DNA of 64,000 nucleotides. Source: Aeromicrobium camelliae (lineage in GTDB: Bacteria; Actinomycetota; Actinomycetes; Propionibacteriales; Nocardioidaceae). Position 1 is the stretch's first letter. Each line of letters begins with the position of its first letter. The position numbers and the translations under genes were made by a program. The notes beneath the pieces are model-generated. The model worked only from the letters and a program-made list of their open reading frames with translations, ran no database searches and was not told the origin of the DNA. Shown here piece after piece: positions 1-8,672 of this stretch. The DNA is taken from the NCBI RefSeq assembly GCF_003850045.1, contig NZ_RQJX01000011.1, forward strand, positions 1-64,000, in the 5' to 3' direction.

Positions 1-2
1 AC

Positions 3-506
3 CTGCTCGTCGACGCGCTCGACCACATCGACCCCGACAACGAACCCGCCCGCACCCCGAACCTCGCGATCGGCGTCATGGTCCCCGCCTCCACCCTCGC
101 CGGAATCGACGACCAGCCCGCGATCAGCGCCGACCGCGACTGGGTCATCCCCGCGAACATCCTCCGCACACTCGCCACGAGCGGCAACCCGTTCTGGTAC
201 CGCTTGCTCGTCGACGACAACGACAACATCCTCGCCGTCAATTACCGCGGATACTCACCACCGGACCACCTGAAAAACGCCATCCGCTACCGCGACGGCA
301 CCTGCAAATACCCCGGATGCACCACCAAAGCCACCAACTGCGACCTCGACCACAGAGAACCCTGGCCCAACGGACACACCACCGCCCGAAACCTCTGGGC
401 ACTCTGCAGGCACCACCACAAACTCAAAACCTTCGACCACGCCGTCCCCGTCGAGCACGACGGGCAGTGGGCGTGGGACGTCGGCGGAACGATACTCACC
501 GAGTGA
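3..506 (+). CDS. HNH endonuclease, DUF222/13E12 family, 3' part only
   Basis: The reading frame is open from base 3 and its start lies outside the window, so only the last 167 codons are seen. The C-terminal part carries an HNH-type nuclease core: the segment YRDGTCKYPGC, then CDLDHREPW, then LCRHHHKLK, giving the paired cysteines and the D-H and H-H-H residues of an HNH/zinc fold. Proteins of this kind (DUF222 plus C-terminal HNH, the 13E12 repeat family) are multicopy in actinomycetes. Their role is not settled and they may be mobile-element relatives. It converges on helY with only 4 bp between stop codons. Confidence 0.85.
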   Translation: MLVDALDHIDPDNEPARTPNLAIGVMVPASTLAGIDDQPAISADRDWVIPANILRTLATSGNPFWYRLLVDDNDNILAVNYRGYSPPDHLKNAIRYRDGTCKYPGCTTKATNCDLDHREPWPNGHTTARNLWALCRHHHKLKTFDHAVPVEHDGQWAWDVGGTILTE

Positions 507-510
507 GAGG

Positions 511-3225
511 TCAGGCGTTGAGACTGCTGTAGGCCACGACCCCATGCCGAAGTTCGTCGAGCGCGGAACGTGCGGTGTCGCGGACCGCGCCGGGCCCTGC
601 CGCATCAGCCACCTGAGCCATGAGGTCCAGGAGTTGCTTCATGGCGCGGACGAAGTCGCCCGCGGCCATTTCGGACTCGCGCAGGACGATGTCCAGCGAG
701 GCACCACGGCACCACTGCCACACGGCCTGCGCGAAACCGAAGTCCGGCGGTCGTAGGAAGCCCACGTGATGCGAGCGCTCCAGGAGCATCAGCTCGTCGG
801 CGATGCGGTGCATGGCATCGGCTGCGGACAACGCCTTGGGACCCGGGAGTGCGGAGGGCGGGCCGTCCTCGGACCGCGACTCGTAGGTCAGGCCGCTGAC
901 GACGGCCGCCAGTTCCGCGGTGTCGAGATCCTCGAAGACGTGCTGACGGAGGCACTCCGCGACCACGAGATCGACGTCGCTGTAGATCCGCTGGAGCCGG
1001 CGGCCCTCATCGGTGACCTCGTCACCACGCAGATAGCCGAGCTCGACCAGGACCTCACACACGCGGTCGAACTGCCGAGCGACGGAGTTCGTGCGCTGTT
1101 CCACCCGCCGGCGCTGCTGCGCAGTCTTCCTCTCGAGCTTCTGGTATCGCTCGGCCCACCGGGCGTGGGATTCGCGATCAGGACACGAGTGACACGGGTG
1201 CTCGCGCAGGTCACGACGCAACTCGCCGATGCGCGGATCCTCGGCCGTCGGCTGACCGCGATGATGCTGTTGCCGGCGGTGCTCGGACGACTCCGCCCGC
1301 TCCCGCAGGGCTGACGCGAGATCGCGGCGCGACTGGGGATTGCGGGCGTTGAAACTCTTGGGAATCCGCATGCGATCGCGCGCGGAGACCGGCGTCGGGA
1401 AGTCGACCAACGCGAGGCGGCGCGCGTGTCGGTTCGCCGTCAGGACGAGTGGTCGCGGACCTTCACGATCCGCGTCGGTGCCGGGTTCGAGTACGACGGC
1501 GACCCCCGCCCACCGGCCTGCGGGGACGTCGATGATGTCGCCCGTCCGAAGCTCGCGCAGCGAGGCGAGGACTTCCTCGCGCCTTGCCGCACGGCGTGCC
1601 TTCGATCCGGCGTTCTCCAGCTCCTTGAGTTCGCGACGCAGACGCATGTACTCCATGAAGTCGCCCTTGTCGCACTGCGCAGCGTCGCGATAGCCGGCGA
1701 GCGCTTCGTCCGCCTTGTGCACCTGGCGAGCCAGGCCCACCACGGCCCGGTCGGCCTGGAACTGGGCGAACGACTGCTCGAGCAGCTCCCGTGCACGGAC
1801 TCGGCCCACCTGCCGGACGAGGTTGACGGCCATGTTGTACGACGGGTGGAACGATGACGTCAGCGGATACGTACGCGTCGAGGCGAGACCAGCGACGTGA
1901 CGCGCATCGAACCCCGGCTGCCACAGCACGACGCCGTGGCCCTCGATGTCGATGCCGCGCCGGCCCGCGCGCCCCGTCAACTGGGTGTACTCCCCCGGTG
2001 TGATGTCGACGTGGGTCTCACCGTTCCACTTGCTCAGCCGCTCGATGACGACCGAGCGCGCCGGCATGTTGATGCCCAACGCGAGCGTCTCGGTCGCGAA
2101 GACGACCTTGACGAGCCCGCGGCTGAACAGATCCTCGACGATCTCCTTGAACGTCGGCAGCATGCCGGCATGGTGCGCGGCGACACCGCGCGCGATCCCC
2201 TCGCGGAACTCGTGGAAGCCCAAGACGTACAGATCGTCCTCGGGCAGGTGCGTCGTCGCCGCGTCCACGGTCGCGAGGATCTCCTGCTGCTCCTCCTCGG
2301 TGGTCAGCGTGAGCCGCGCGTTGAGACACTGCTCCACGGCGGCCGCACATCCGGCACGACTGAAGATGAAGACGATCGCCGGCAGCAGACCCTCGGCGTC
2401 GAGCTTCGTGACGACGTCCACGCGGTCGGGCGTCTGATAGCGGCTGCGCGGGCGGCGCTGACCCTTCCCGGGCCGGCCCTTGCGAGCGCGCGACAGCTGC
2501 CAGTCCTCGCGCGCCATCCGCTCGAGGCTGTGGTTGACCCGCTGCCCATCGTCCTCGAACAGCGGATACAGCCGCCGGCCCACCATGACGTGCTGGTAGA
2601 GCGGCACGGGACGCCGCTCCTCCACGATGGTGACCGTGTTACCGCGCACCTCGGTCAGCCACGCGCCGAACTCCTCTGCGTTGGAGACGGTCGCCGACAG
2701 CGAGATCACCGACACCGACTCGGCGAGGCCGATGATGACCTCTTCCCAGACCGCGCCACGGAAACGGTCCGCCAGGTAGTGGACCTCGTCCATGACGACG
2801 TACCCCAGTCCGTCGAGGGTGCTGGAGCCCGCGTAGATCATGTTGCGCAGGACCTCGGTGGTCATGATGACGATGGGAGCGTCGCCATTGATGCTGTTGT
2901 CGCCGGTCAGCAGGCCGACCCGGTCGGCGCCGTAGCACTCCTGCAGATCGTGGAACTTCTGATTGGACAGCGCCTTGATCGGCGTCGTGTAGAAGCACTT
3001 GCGGCCGCTCGCCAGAGCGACGTGGACGGCGAACTCGCCGACGAGCGTCTTCCCGGAACCGGTCGGCGCCGCGACGAGCACGCCGTGCCCCTCCTCGACC
3101 GCCTGGCAGGCGGTGACCTGGAAGTCGTCGAGCGCGAAGTCATAGAGGTCGCGGAACTGCGCGAGATGCGGGTGACGGCGGTTCGCCCTCACCTGGGCGT
3201 AGCGCTCGGCCGGAGAGGACGACAT
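511..3225 (-). CDS. helY: Ski2/Mtr4-like DEVH-box RNA helicase HelY
   Basis: This 904-residue protein has the size and layout of mycobacterial HelY. It shows Walker A APTGSGKT at residues 53-60, the DEVH box at 146-149, a SAT motif near 177 and motif VI QLTGRAGRRG near 415. Helicase domain 1 is followed by domain 2 and a long helical C-terminal region typical of Ski2/Mtr4 proteins, which unwind RNA in an ATP-dependent way. The bacterial substrate is not established. It is the last gene of the tatAC-helY run, as in M. tuberculosis. The ATG has no Shine-Dalgarno sequence but sits six bases after TAGGCT, whose first three bases are the tatC stop codon. Confidence 0.95.
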   Translation of the reverse strand: MSSSPAERYAQVRANRRHPHLAQFRDLYDFALDDFQVTACQAVEEGHGVLVAAPTGSGKTLVGEFAVHVALASGRKCFYTTPIKALSNQKFHDLQECYGADRVGLLTGDNSINGDAPIVIMTTEVLRNMIYAGSSTLDGLGYVVMDEVHYLADRFRGAVWEEVIIGLAESVSVISLSATVSNAEEFGAWLTEVRGNTVTIVEERRPVPLYQHVMVGRRLYPLFEDDGQRVNHSLERMAREDWQLSRARKGRPGKGQRRPRSRYQTPDRVDVVTKLDAEGLLPAIVFIFSRAGCAAAVEQCLNARLTLTTEEEQQEILATVDAATTHLPEDDLYVLGFHEFREGIARGVAAHHAGMLPTFKEIVEDLFSRGLVKVVFATETLALGINMPARSVVIERLSKWNGETHVDITPGEYTQLTGRAGRRGIDIEGHGVVLWQPGFDARHVAGLASTRTYPLTSSFHPSYNMAVNLVRQVGRVRARELLEQSFAQFQADRAVVGLARQVHKADEALAGYRDAAQCDKGDFMEYMRLRRELKELENAGSKARRAARREEVLASLRELRTGDIIDVPAGRWAGVAVVLEPGTDADREGPRPLVLTANRHARRLALVDFPTPVSARDRMRIPKSFNARNPQSRRDLASALRERAESSEHRRQQHHRGQPTAEDPRIGELRRDLREHPCHSCPDRESHARWAERYQKLERKTAQQRRRVEQRTNSVARQFDRVCEVLVELGYLRGDEVTDEGRRLQRIYSDVDLVVAECLRQHVFEDLDTAELAAVVSGLTYESRSEDGPPSALPGPKALSAADAMHRIADELMLLERSHHVGFLRPPDFGFAQAVWQWCRGASLDIVLRESEMAAGDFVRAMKQLLDLMAQVADAAGPGAVRDTARSALDELRHGVVAYSSLNA

Positions 3226-3231
3226 GCTCCC

Positions 3232-3237
3232 AGCCTA
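3232..3237 (-). promoter_or_regulatory. putative leaderless -10 element of helY (TAGGCT)
   Basis: TAGGCT ends six bases before the helY ATG, so transcription would begin at or next to the start codon. The TAG is also the stop codon of tatC. No convincing -35 element is seen. Confidence 0.5.
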
Positions 3238-4080
3238 CGGGTCAAGCGGCGACGGGTCCTCGATCGACGAGGCCTCGGTGTCCTCGATGGTGTCGTCGGC
3301 GCGAGCGCGCCGACGGTCGGTCAGCCGTGCGACGAGCTCGGAGACGAGGTACAGCCCGGTCATCGGGATGGCGAGGAAGAGCATCGTCAACGGGTCGACC
3401 GTCGGGGTGGCGACAGCCGAGAAGATGAAGATACCGACGATCGTCCACGGACGGGCGCGGGCGAGTTGGCGCGCCGACACGACCCCGATCCGGTTGAGCA
3501 GCACCACGACGAGCGGAATCTGCGCGGCGACGCCGAAGACGAGCATGATCCGCAGGATGAAGCTGAGGTAGTCCGAACCCGAGGTGAGGTTCTCCCAGCC
3601 CTCGGGTACGAAGCCGATGAGCAGTTCGACGGCGGTCGGCAGGATGTAGTAGCCGGCGGCCGCTCCGCCGATGAACAGCGGTGCGCCCAGTGCGGTCAGC
3701 AGGGCCGCCCAGCGCTTCTCGTTGCGGTGCAGGGCGGGCAGGACGAACGCCCAGATCTGCCACATCCATCCCGGACTGGAGATGACCAGGCCCACGATGA
3801 GCGATGTCTTGAGCTGGAACTGGAAGGCTCCACCGATGCCCGACATGATGAGCCGCGCATCGATGCCCTGAGCCTCGAGCTCGGGAGCGACGCGATTGAA
3901 CGGTTCGGTAAGCCAGTCGAGAATCCACGGATAGGCGATCCACGCCACGACGACGCCGGCGAGGATCGCCAGCAGCCCGCGGACCAGACGCGAGCGCAGC
4001 TCACGTAGGTGCTCCATGAGCGGCATGTGGCCGCCCGGGGCCGGTCGCGGCTTGGACGGGCGGCCGCGGCGCAGGGGCAC
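3235..4080 (-). CDS. tatC: Sec-independent protein translocase TatC
   Basis: This is a 281-residue polytopic membrane protein with about six hydrophobic segments. It has the TatC N-terminal signature MEHLRELRSRL, with the conserved glutamate that helps bind twin-arginine signal peptides. TatC is the receptor of the Tat pathway, which exports folded proteins. The gene starts two bases after the tatA stop with GTG; an in-frame ATG at 4026 (MPLMEHLREL) is an alternative start close to the usual N-terminus. The basic, proline-rich first 18 residues would be an extension if GTG is used. Confidence 0.95.
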   Translation of the reverse strand: MPLRRGRPSKPRPAPGGHMPLMEHLRELRSRLVRGLLAILAGVVVAWIAYPWILDWLTEPFNRVAPELEAQGIDARLIMSGIGGAFQFQLKTSLIVGLVISSPGWMWQIWAFVLPALHRNEKRWAALLTALGAPLFIGGAAAGYYILPTAVELLIGFVPEGWENLTSGSDYLSFILRIMLVFGVAAQIPLVVVLLNRIGVVSARQLARARPWTIVGIFIFSAVATPTVDPLTMLFLAIPMTGLYLVSELVARLTDRRRARADDTIEDTEASSIEDPSPLDP

Positions 4081-4082
4081 GG

Positions 4083-4355
4083 CTAGCGGTGTTCGCCGGG
4101 ACGCTCGTTGGGCGTCGGCGTCTCCGTCGTGACCTCGGACGCGTCGACGGTGCGAGGCGGGGCCTCATCGGTCGGCGGGGTCGTCGATTCGATCGACCTG
4201 GCGTCCTCGTCCTGGCTCGCCTTGACCTCGGACTTGAAGATCCGCAGCGCCCGACCCGACCCTCGCGCCAGCTCGGGCAGCTTACGACCACCGAACAGCA
4301 GAATCACGATCCCCAGGATGATGAGGATCTCGGTGGCGCCAATTCCTCTGAACAT
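4083..4355 (-). CDS. tatA: Sec-independent protein translocase TatA
   Basis: This 90-residue protein has one N-terminal membrane helix (EILIILGIVILLFGG) followed by the amphipathic helix of TatA proteins (RKLPELARGSGRALRIFK) and an acidic, disordered tail. TatA oligomerises to form the transient pore of the Tat translocase together with TatC, encoded directly downstream. The ATG follows a good ribosome-binding site (GAGGAG). The F-G-x-x-K-L-P hinge supports TatA rather than TatB. Confidence 0.94.
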   Translation of the reverse strand: MFRGIGATEILIILGIVILLFGGRKLPELARGSGRALRIFKSEVKASQDEDARSIESTTPPTDEAPPRTVDASEVTTETPTPNERPGEHR

Positions 4356-4375
4356 GTCGCTCCTCGATCGGGTAC

Positions 4376-5338
4376 CTATTCATCGTACGCGGCGAGCGCA
4401 GCGCGAGCTTGCGCGACCACCTCGTCGGCCAGCTCGCGCGGTTCGACCACGTGAACCAGCCCGGCGTTGCGCAGCACGAGACGGCGCAACCAGCCCAGAT
4501 CCGAGCCGTACAGGCGTACACGCGTGCGCTCGGTATCGCCGGATCCCTCGACGACCTCGGCCTGATACTCGTCGATCAACCACAGTGCTTCTGGCTCGAG
4601 GTCGAGCACCGCGAACGGCGTATCGGGACCGGGCGTGAAGAGAGCCGCCGGGATGTCGCTCTCGCCCTCGGCAGACTCGCGCGATCGCTCGACCGGAAGG
4701 TCGGTCTCCTCGGCAGCGACGATGCGGTCGAGGCGGAAGGTGCGGACATCCACGGCGCGGTGGCACCAGGCGCTGAGGTACAACTGGCCCTGCTCGGTGA
4801 ACACCCGCCAGGGGTCGACGCGACGCCGTGTGCGCTCGTCACGGGCGGCGGTGACGTACTCCAGGTCGAGCTGGTGACCGCGACTGAGCGCCGACAGGAT
4901 CGTGTCCTTGATTCCGGCGTCCACGTTCGGCAGATGCACGTCGACCGGAGCGCTCGCACCGACCGCACCCTCGAGCTTCGCCAGCGCACCGTCGATCGCC
5001 TTGCGCTGATCGCCGGTCGCGGCCTGCCGCAGCGTCCGCAACGCGACGATGAGCGACGACGCCTCGCGAGTGGTGAGGGTGAGGGGACGCGGCATGAAGT
5101 CGGCATCGCGGAGGTACACGACGCCGTCGCGTTCGAGCGCGCCGAGATCCACGTCGATGAGTTCGCCGTGGTACTCCCCCACCCCGGTCATCATGAGGAC
5201 GGACAGGTCCTTGGTGATCTGGGCCTCGGAGACACCGAAGGTGGCAGCGAGCTCGGAGACCGGCACGCCGGCGTTGCTCTGCAGGTACGGCACCATCGCG
5301 AGCATGCGGATGAGCCGCTGGCTGGAGGTCGTGGTCAT
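4376..5338 (-). CDS. pafC: PafC, WYL-domain transcription factor of the PafBC pair
   Basis: The 320-residue protein has an N-terminal winged-helix region (MLAMVPYLQSNAGVPVSELA) followed by WYL and WCX-type regions (LYLSAWCHRAVDVRTFRLDR). With PafB it forms the heterodimeric activator of the LexA-independent DNA-damage response in mycobacteria. The start codon overlaps the pafB stop by 4 bp, so the two are probably made in equal amounts. PafB and PafC are separate proteins here, not the fusion seen in some actinobacteria. A matching target promoter is present at 20358-20380. Confidence 0.93.
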   Translation of the reverse strand: MTTTSSQRLIRMLAMVPYLQSNAGVPVSELAATFGVSEAQITKDLSVLMMTGVGEYHGELIDVDLGALERDGVVYLRDADFMPRPLTLTTREASSLIVALRTLRQAATGDQRKAIDGALAKLEGAVGASAPVDVHLPNVDAGIKDTILSALSRGHQLDLEYVTAARDERTRRRVDPWRVFTEQGQLYLSAWCHRAVDVRTFRLDRIVAAEETDLPVERSRESAEGESDIPAALFTPGPDTPFAVLDLEPEALWLIDEYQAEVVEGSGDTERTRVRLYGSDLGWLRRLVLRNAGLVHVVEPRELADEVVAQARAALAAYDE

Positions 5339-6294
5339 GCCTCCTCCTTCACGGCGGCGCGCAGCCGGGCGATGACGGCGGCGCGCAGCGACTCCGGGCT
5401 CTCCACCACGACGTCGGGTCCGAAGGACGCGATCTCCCCCGCGAGGACACGCGTCGAGGCGTACCGTACCGACACCCGGTCGGTCACCTCGTCGATCGAT
5501 TCCACGTGTTCGGCGATGCGCCGCAGACTCTGCGCGCGCCCGGCGCGGACCCGCAGCATCGCGGCCTCGGTAGGCGGCGCGGGGAAGAGCGCATCGGCGA
5601 GATCACGGAGGTTCACGCCCTCGGGCACGACGTAGCTGCCGGCTTCTCCCACGTGCGTCACGTCGCTCGTGACGCGCGAGAGCCGGAACAGCCGCGGCGC
5701 CCGGCGCTCGCGGTCGTAGCCGCCCAGGTACCACCGGTCGCGGACGGAGATGAGTCCCCAGGGTTCGACCTCGCGACGGCTCTCCGTGCCGTCGGCCTTG
5801 CGGTACGAGAACGCGATCGGCACACGCCGGGTGGCGGCGGTCAATACCGCGTCGAAGGACGGTTCGTGCGCAGAGAGCCGCGGTTCGACCATCCGCATCG
5901 CGTCGGTGTCGATATCCACACCGATCGACTTGAGCTTGACCACGGCTGTGGCCGACTCCCCCGCAAGGCTCGCCGAGTCCCACACCTGCGCCGCCAGGCC
6001 GATCACCGCCGCTTCCTCGCGGGTGAACGACAGATCGGGCAGTTCGGCCTCGTCGCGACGGATCCGGTAACCCACCTCGTCGTCGAAGTAAGGGTCGCGG
6101 CTACCGGTCTCGATGGCGATGCCGAGCTCGCGCAGTTCGTCCTTGTCGCGCTCGAACTTCCGCTCGAAGGCGCCCGGCGTGGAGTCGCGGTAGTCGGCGA
6201 TGGACTCCCGGATCTGCTCCTTGGTGAGGTACTGGTTGGCCGCGAGCAGTAGGAAGAAGAGGTTCATCAACCTCTCGGTCTTACGCTGCGCCAT
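5335..6294 (-). CDS. pafB: PafB, WYL-domain transcription factor of the PafBC pair
   Basis: The 319-residue protein starts with a helix-turn-helix region (KTERLMNLFFLLLAANQYLT) and has a central WYL segment (WGLISVRDRWYLGGYDRER). It is a paralogue of the downstream pafC and is the other half of the PafBC transcription activator. The position just downstream of pafA and the FKBP gene matches the mycobacterial order and explains the name (proteasome accessory factor), although PafBC acts in transcription rather than degradation. The ATG is preceded by CTCAAGGC, a moderate ribosome-binding site. Confidence 0.93.
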   Translation of the reverse strand: MAQRKTERLMNLFFLLLAANQYLTKEQIRESIADYRDSTPGAFERKFERDKDELRELGIAIETGSRDPYFDDEVGYRIRRDEAELPDLSFTREEAAVIGLAAQVWDSASLAGESATAVVKLKSIGVDIDTDAMRMVEPRLSAHEPSFDAVLTAATRRVPIAFSYRKADGTESRREVEPWGLISVRDRWYLGGYDRERRAPRLFRLSRVTSDVTHVGEAGSYVVPEGVNLRDLADALFPAPPTEAAMLRVRAGRAQSLRRIAEHVESIDEVTDRVSVRYASTRVLAGEIASFGPDVVVESPESLRAAVIARLRAAVKEEA

Positions 6295-6306
6295 GCCTTG
6301 AGGATG

Positions 6307-7224
6307 TCAGAAGGCGTCGAGCACGTCGACGACGAAGGTCAGGTCGCCCTCGGGGCGGCCCTGATCTGCGGCGTTCTCGCCGTACGCGGTGTCGACCGGG
6401 CAGGTGAGCAGGACACGGCTGCCGATCGTCTGACCGACCAGCGTCTCGTCCCAACACGGGATGACCTGGCCCTGGCCGATGGCGAAGGTCGCGGGCGCCT
6501 TACGTTCCCACGAGCTGTCGAAGACCTCGCCGCTGGGGTACTTGCTGCCGACGTACTGCGTGACGAGGGTCTGGCCGGACTCGACCTTCTCGCCCTCACC
6601 CTTGATGAGCACCTGTGCCGCGGCGGCGCCCTCGAGCGCAGCCGGCGACGCGTCGGTCTTGCTGACCCCGGTCGGGTTACCGTCCTCGTCGTAGGTCACC
6701 TCGGGGCTGTCGGCGGCGGGTTCCTGCTCCGCGCCCGACGCCTTCTGCGGGATCTTCGACACGATGTCGAAGAGGAACACCATCGTGTCGGTCTCCTCGA
6801 GACCGAGGTCCGAGGGCCCCTGCAGGAGCGACGCGCCGTCCTCGCCGGTGACGGCGATCAGCACGCGCGACCCGACCTTCTTGTCGGTGAGACCCTTGCT
6901 GAAGCCTGGGAGTGCCGTCTCGTTGAGGGTCAGCACCATGGGGCGGTCGTTGGCGTAGGAGTTGTCGAACTCCTTGCCCGTGCGGCCGTTGACGGCGATG
7001 TAGTTGACCTTGACGGTGTCGCCCTCGGCGATCTCGTCGCCGCTGCCCTCCTTGAGAACCTCCGACTCGGTCTCGTCGACCGCGAAGTCGGTGCCGACGT
7101 CCACCTTCGGCGTGCCGTCACCGGTCACCTCCACGCCGTCCAAGGAGGACGAACCGCCGCCACCGCACGCCGACACGGTCATCAGAAGCGCGGCAGTGGT
7201 GAGGGCAACTAGGGTGCGTCGCAC
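6307..7224 (-). CDS. lipoprotein with two FKBP-type peptidyl-prolyl isomerase domains
   Basis: I choose the GTG at 7224 because AAGGA precedes it and it gives a clean lipoprotein signal: RR at the N-terminus, a hydrophobic core and lipobox VSAC with Cys20. The mature 286 or so residues hold two FKBP-like domains. The first contains VNGRTGKEFDNSY and ALPGFSKGL; the second contains SGEVFDSSW, VIPCWDETLVG and TAYGE. Such proteins catalyse cis-trans proline isomerisation outside the membrane. The upstream ATG at 7302 would overlap pafA and destroy the signal peptide. TAGGGT at about 7273-7278 may be its promoter -10. Confidence 0.88.
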   Translation of the reverse strand: MRRTLVALTTAALLMTVSACGGGGSSSLDGVEVTGDGTPKVDVGTDFAVDETESEVLKEGSGDEIAEGDTVKVNYIAVNGRTGKEFDNSYANDRPMVLTLNETALPGFSKGLTDKKVGSRVLIAVTGEDGASLLQGPSDLGLEETDTMVFLFDIVSKIPQKASGAEQEPAADSPEVTYDEDGNPTGVSKTDASPAALEGAAAAQVLIKGEGEKVESGQTLVTQYVGSKYPSGEVFDSSWERKAPATFAIGQGQVIPCWDETLVGQTIGSRVLLTCPVDTAYGENAADQGRPEGDLTFVVDVLDAF

Positions 7225-7298
7225 AGTGGTTCCTTCGGATCGGGGGTTGTCACGGCCGGTGGCCGAGGACCACCCTAGCCACCGTGACAAACACCCCG

Positions 7299-8660
7299 TC
7301 ACATGCTGTCGATCAACCGCTGGACGCGATCATCGGTGGACCGGAACGGGTCCTTGCAGAGCACCGTGCGCTGCGCCTGGTCGTTGAGTTTGAGGTGCAC
7401 CCAGTCCACCGTGAAGTCGCGCCGGCGCTCCTGAGCTCGGGCGATGAACTCGCCGCGCAGCTTGGCGCGCGTGGTCTGCGGTGGGATGCTCTTGGCCCGG
7501 AAAACCTCGAGGTCGGTCGTGATCCGCGCGACGGCGCCCTGTCGTTCGAGCAGCGAGAACAAGCCGCGGTCCCGCCGGATGTCGTGGTAGGCCAGGTCGA
7601 GCTGCGTGATCCGCGGATCGCTCCACGCCAGGTCGCGGCGCTCGCGATAGCGCTCGAGCAGCCGGTACTTGATGACCCAGTCGATCTCGCGTTCCACGAG
7701 CGACAGGTCGCCGGACTCCACCGCCTTGAGAGTGCGCTCCCACAGGTCCATGACGGCGTCGATGACCGGCGTCCGCAGACCGTGGCGGTCGACGAAGTCG
7801 GCGGCTTTGCCGAAGTACTCCGCCTGGATCTCCAACGCCGAGAGCTCACGGCCGTTGGCGAGCAGCACCTTGCGTCGGCCCGTCATGTCATGCGAGATCT
7901 CGCGGATCGCCCGGATCGGGTTCTCCAGCGTGAGGTCGCGCATGACCACGCCGGCCTCGATCATACGCAGCACGAGATCGGTGGTGCCGACCTTGAGCAT
8001 CGTCGTGGTCTCGCTCATGTTCGAGTCGCCGACGATGACGTGCAGACGGCGGAACCGCTCGGCGTCGGCGTGCGGTTCGTCGCGGGTGTTGATGATGGGG
8101 CGCGACCTGGTGGTGGCGCTCGAGACGCCCTCCCAGATGTGTTCTGCGCGCTGGCTGACCGAGAAGACCGTCCCTCGTGGGGTCTGCTGCACCTTGCCCG
8201 CGCCGACGATGATCTGGCGGGACACCAGGAACGGGATGAGCACGTCGGCGATGCGGGCGAACTCGCCCCCGCGGCTCACCAGGTAGTTCTCGTGGCAGCC
8301 GTAGGAGTTGCCCGCCGAGTCCGTGTTGTTCTTGAACAGGTAGATGTCGCCCTCGACCCCGTCCTCGCGCAACCGTTCCTGGGCGTCGAGCATGAGCCCT
8401 TCGAGAATCCGCTCCCCCGCCCGGTCGTGGGTGACGAGCTCGGTGACCGAGTCGCACTCGGGCGTGGCGTACTCCGGGTGGGAACCCACGTCCAGGTACA
8501 GCCGCGCGCCGTTGCGCAAGAACACGTTGCTGCTGCGCCCCCACGACACGACGCGGCGGAACAGATAGCGCGCGACCTCGTCCGGCGAGAGGCGGCGCTG
8601 ACCCCGGAACGAGCAGGTGACCCCGTACTCGTTCTCGATCCCGAAGATTCGGCGGTCCAT
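7299..8660 (-). CDS. pafA: Pup--protein ligase PafA
   Basis: The 453-residue protein belongs to the carboxylate-amine/glutamine synthetase-like fold shared with Dop. The N-terminal GIENEYG (residues 7-13) binds nucleotide/metal, and Asp57 in [15 protein letters not shown] corresponds to the catalytic aspartate of PafA. PafA phosphorylates the C-terminal glutamate of Pup and joins it to substrate lysines. It lacks the extra loop that Dop has, which separates the two paralogues. It has its own candidate promoter overlapping the stop codon of the upstream glycosidase-like gene. Confidence 0.96.
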   Translation of the reverse strand: MDRRIFGIENEYGVTCSFRGQRRLSPDEVARYLFRRVVSWGRSSNVFLRNGARLYLDVGSHPEYATPECDSVTELVTHDRAGERILEGLMLDAQERLREDGVEGDIYLFKNNTDSAGNSYGCHENYLVSRGGEFARIADVLIPFLVSRQIIVGAGKVQQTPRGTVFSVSQRAEHIWEGVSSATTRSRPIINTRDEPHADAERFRRLHVIVGDSNMSETTTMLKVGTTDLVLRMIEAGVVMRDLTLENPIRAIREISHDMTGRRKVLLANGRELSALEIQAEYFGKAADFVDRHGLRTPVIDAVMDLWERTLKAVESGDLSLVEREIDWVIKYRLLERYRERRDLAWSDPRITQLDLAYHDIRRDRGLFSLLERQGAVARITTDLEVFRAKSIPPQTTRAKLRGEFIARAQERRRDFTVDWVHLKLNDQAQRTVLCKDPFRSTDDRVQRLIDSM

Positions 8661-8666
8661 GACGTC

Positions 8667-8672
8667 AGCCTA
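8667..8672 (-). promoter_or_regulatory. putative leaderless -10 element of pafA (TAGGCT)
   Basis: TAGGCT lies six bases before the pafA ATG. Its TAG is the stop codon of the upstream 980-residue membrane protein gene. Confidence 0.5.

Noticed and set aside
3238-3243. TTGACC as a -35 element for helY
   Set aside because: It is only two or so bases from the putative -10, far too close to be a -35.
1897-4008. 703-residue plus-strand frame opposite helY and tatC
   Set aside because: It is the antisense shadow of two clear genes, rich in Arg/Asp/Glu/Val as expected for the opposite frame of high-GC coding DNA, and has no domain.
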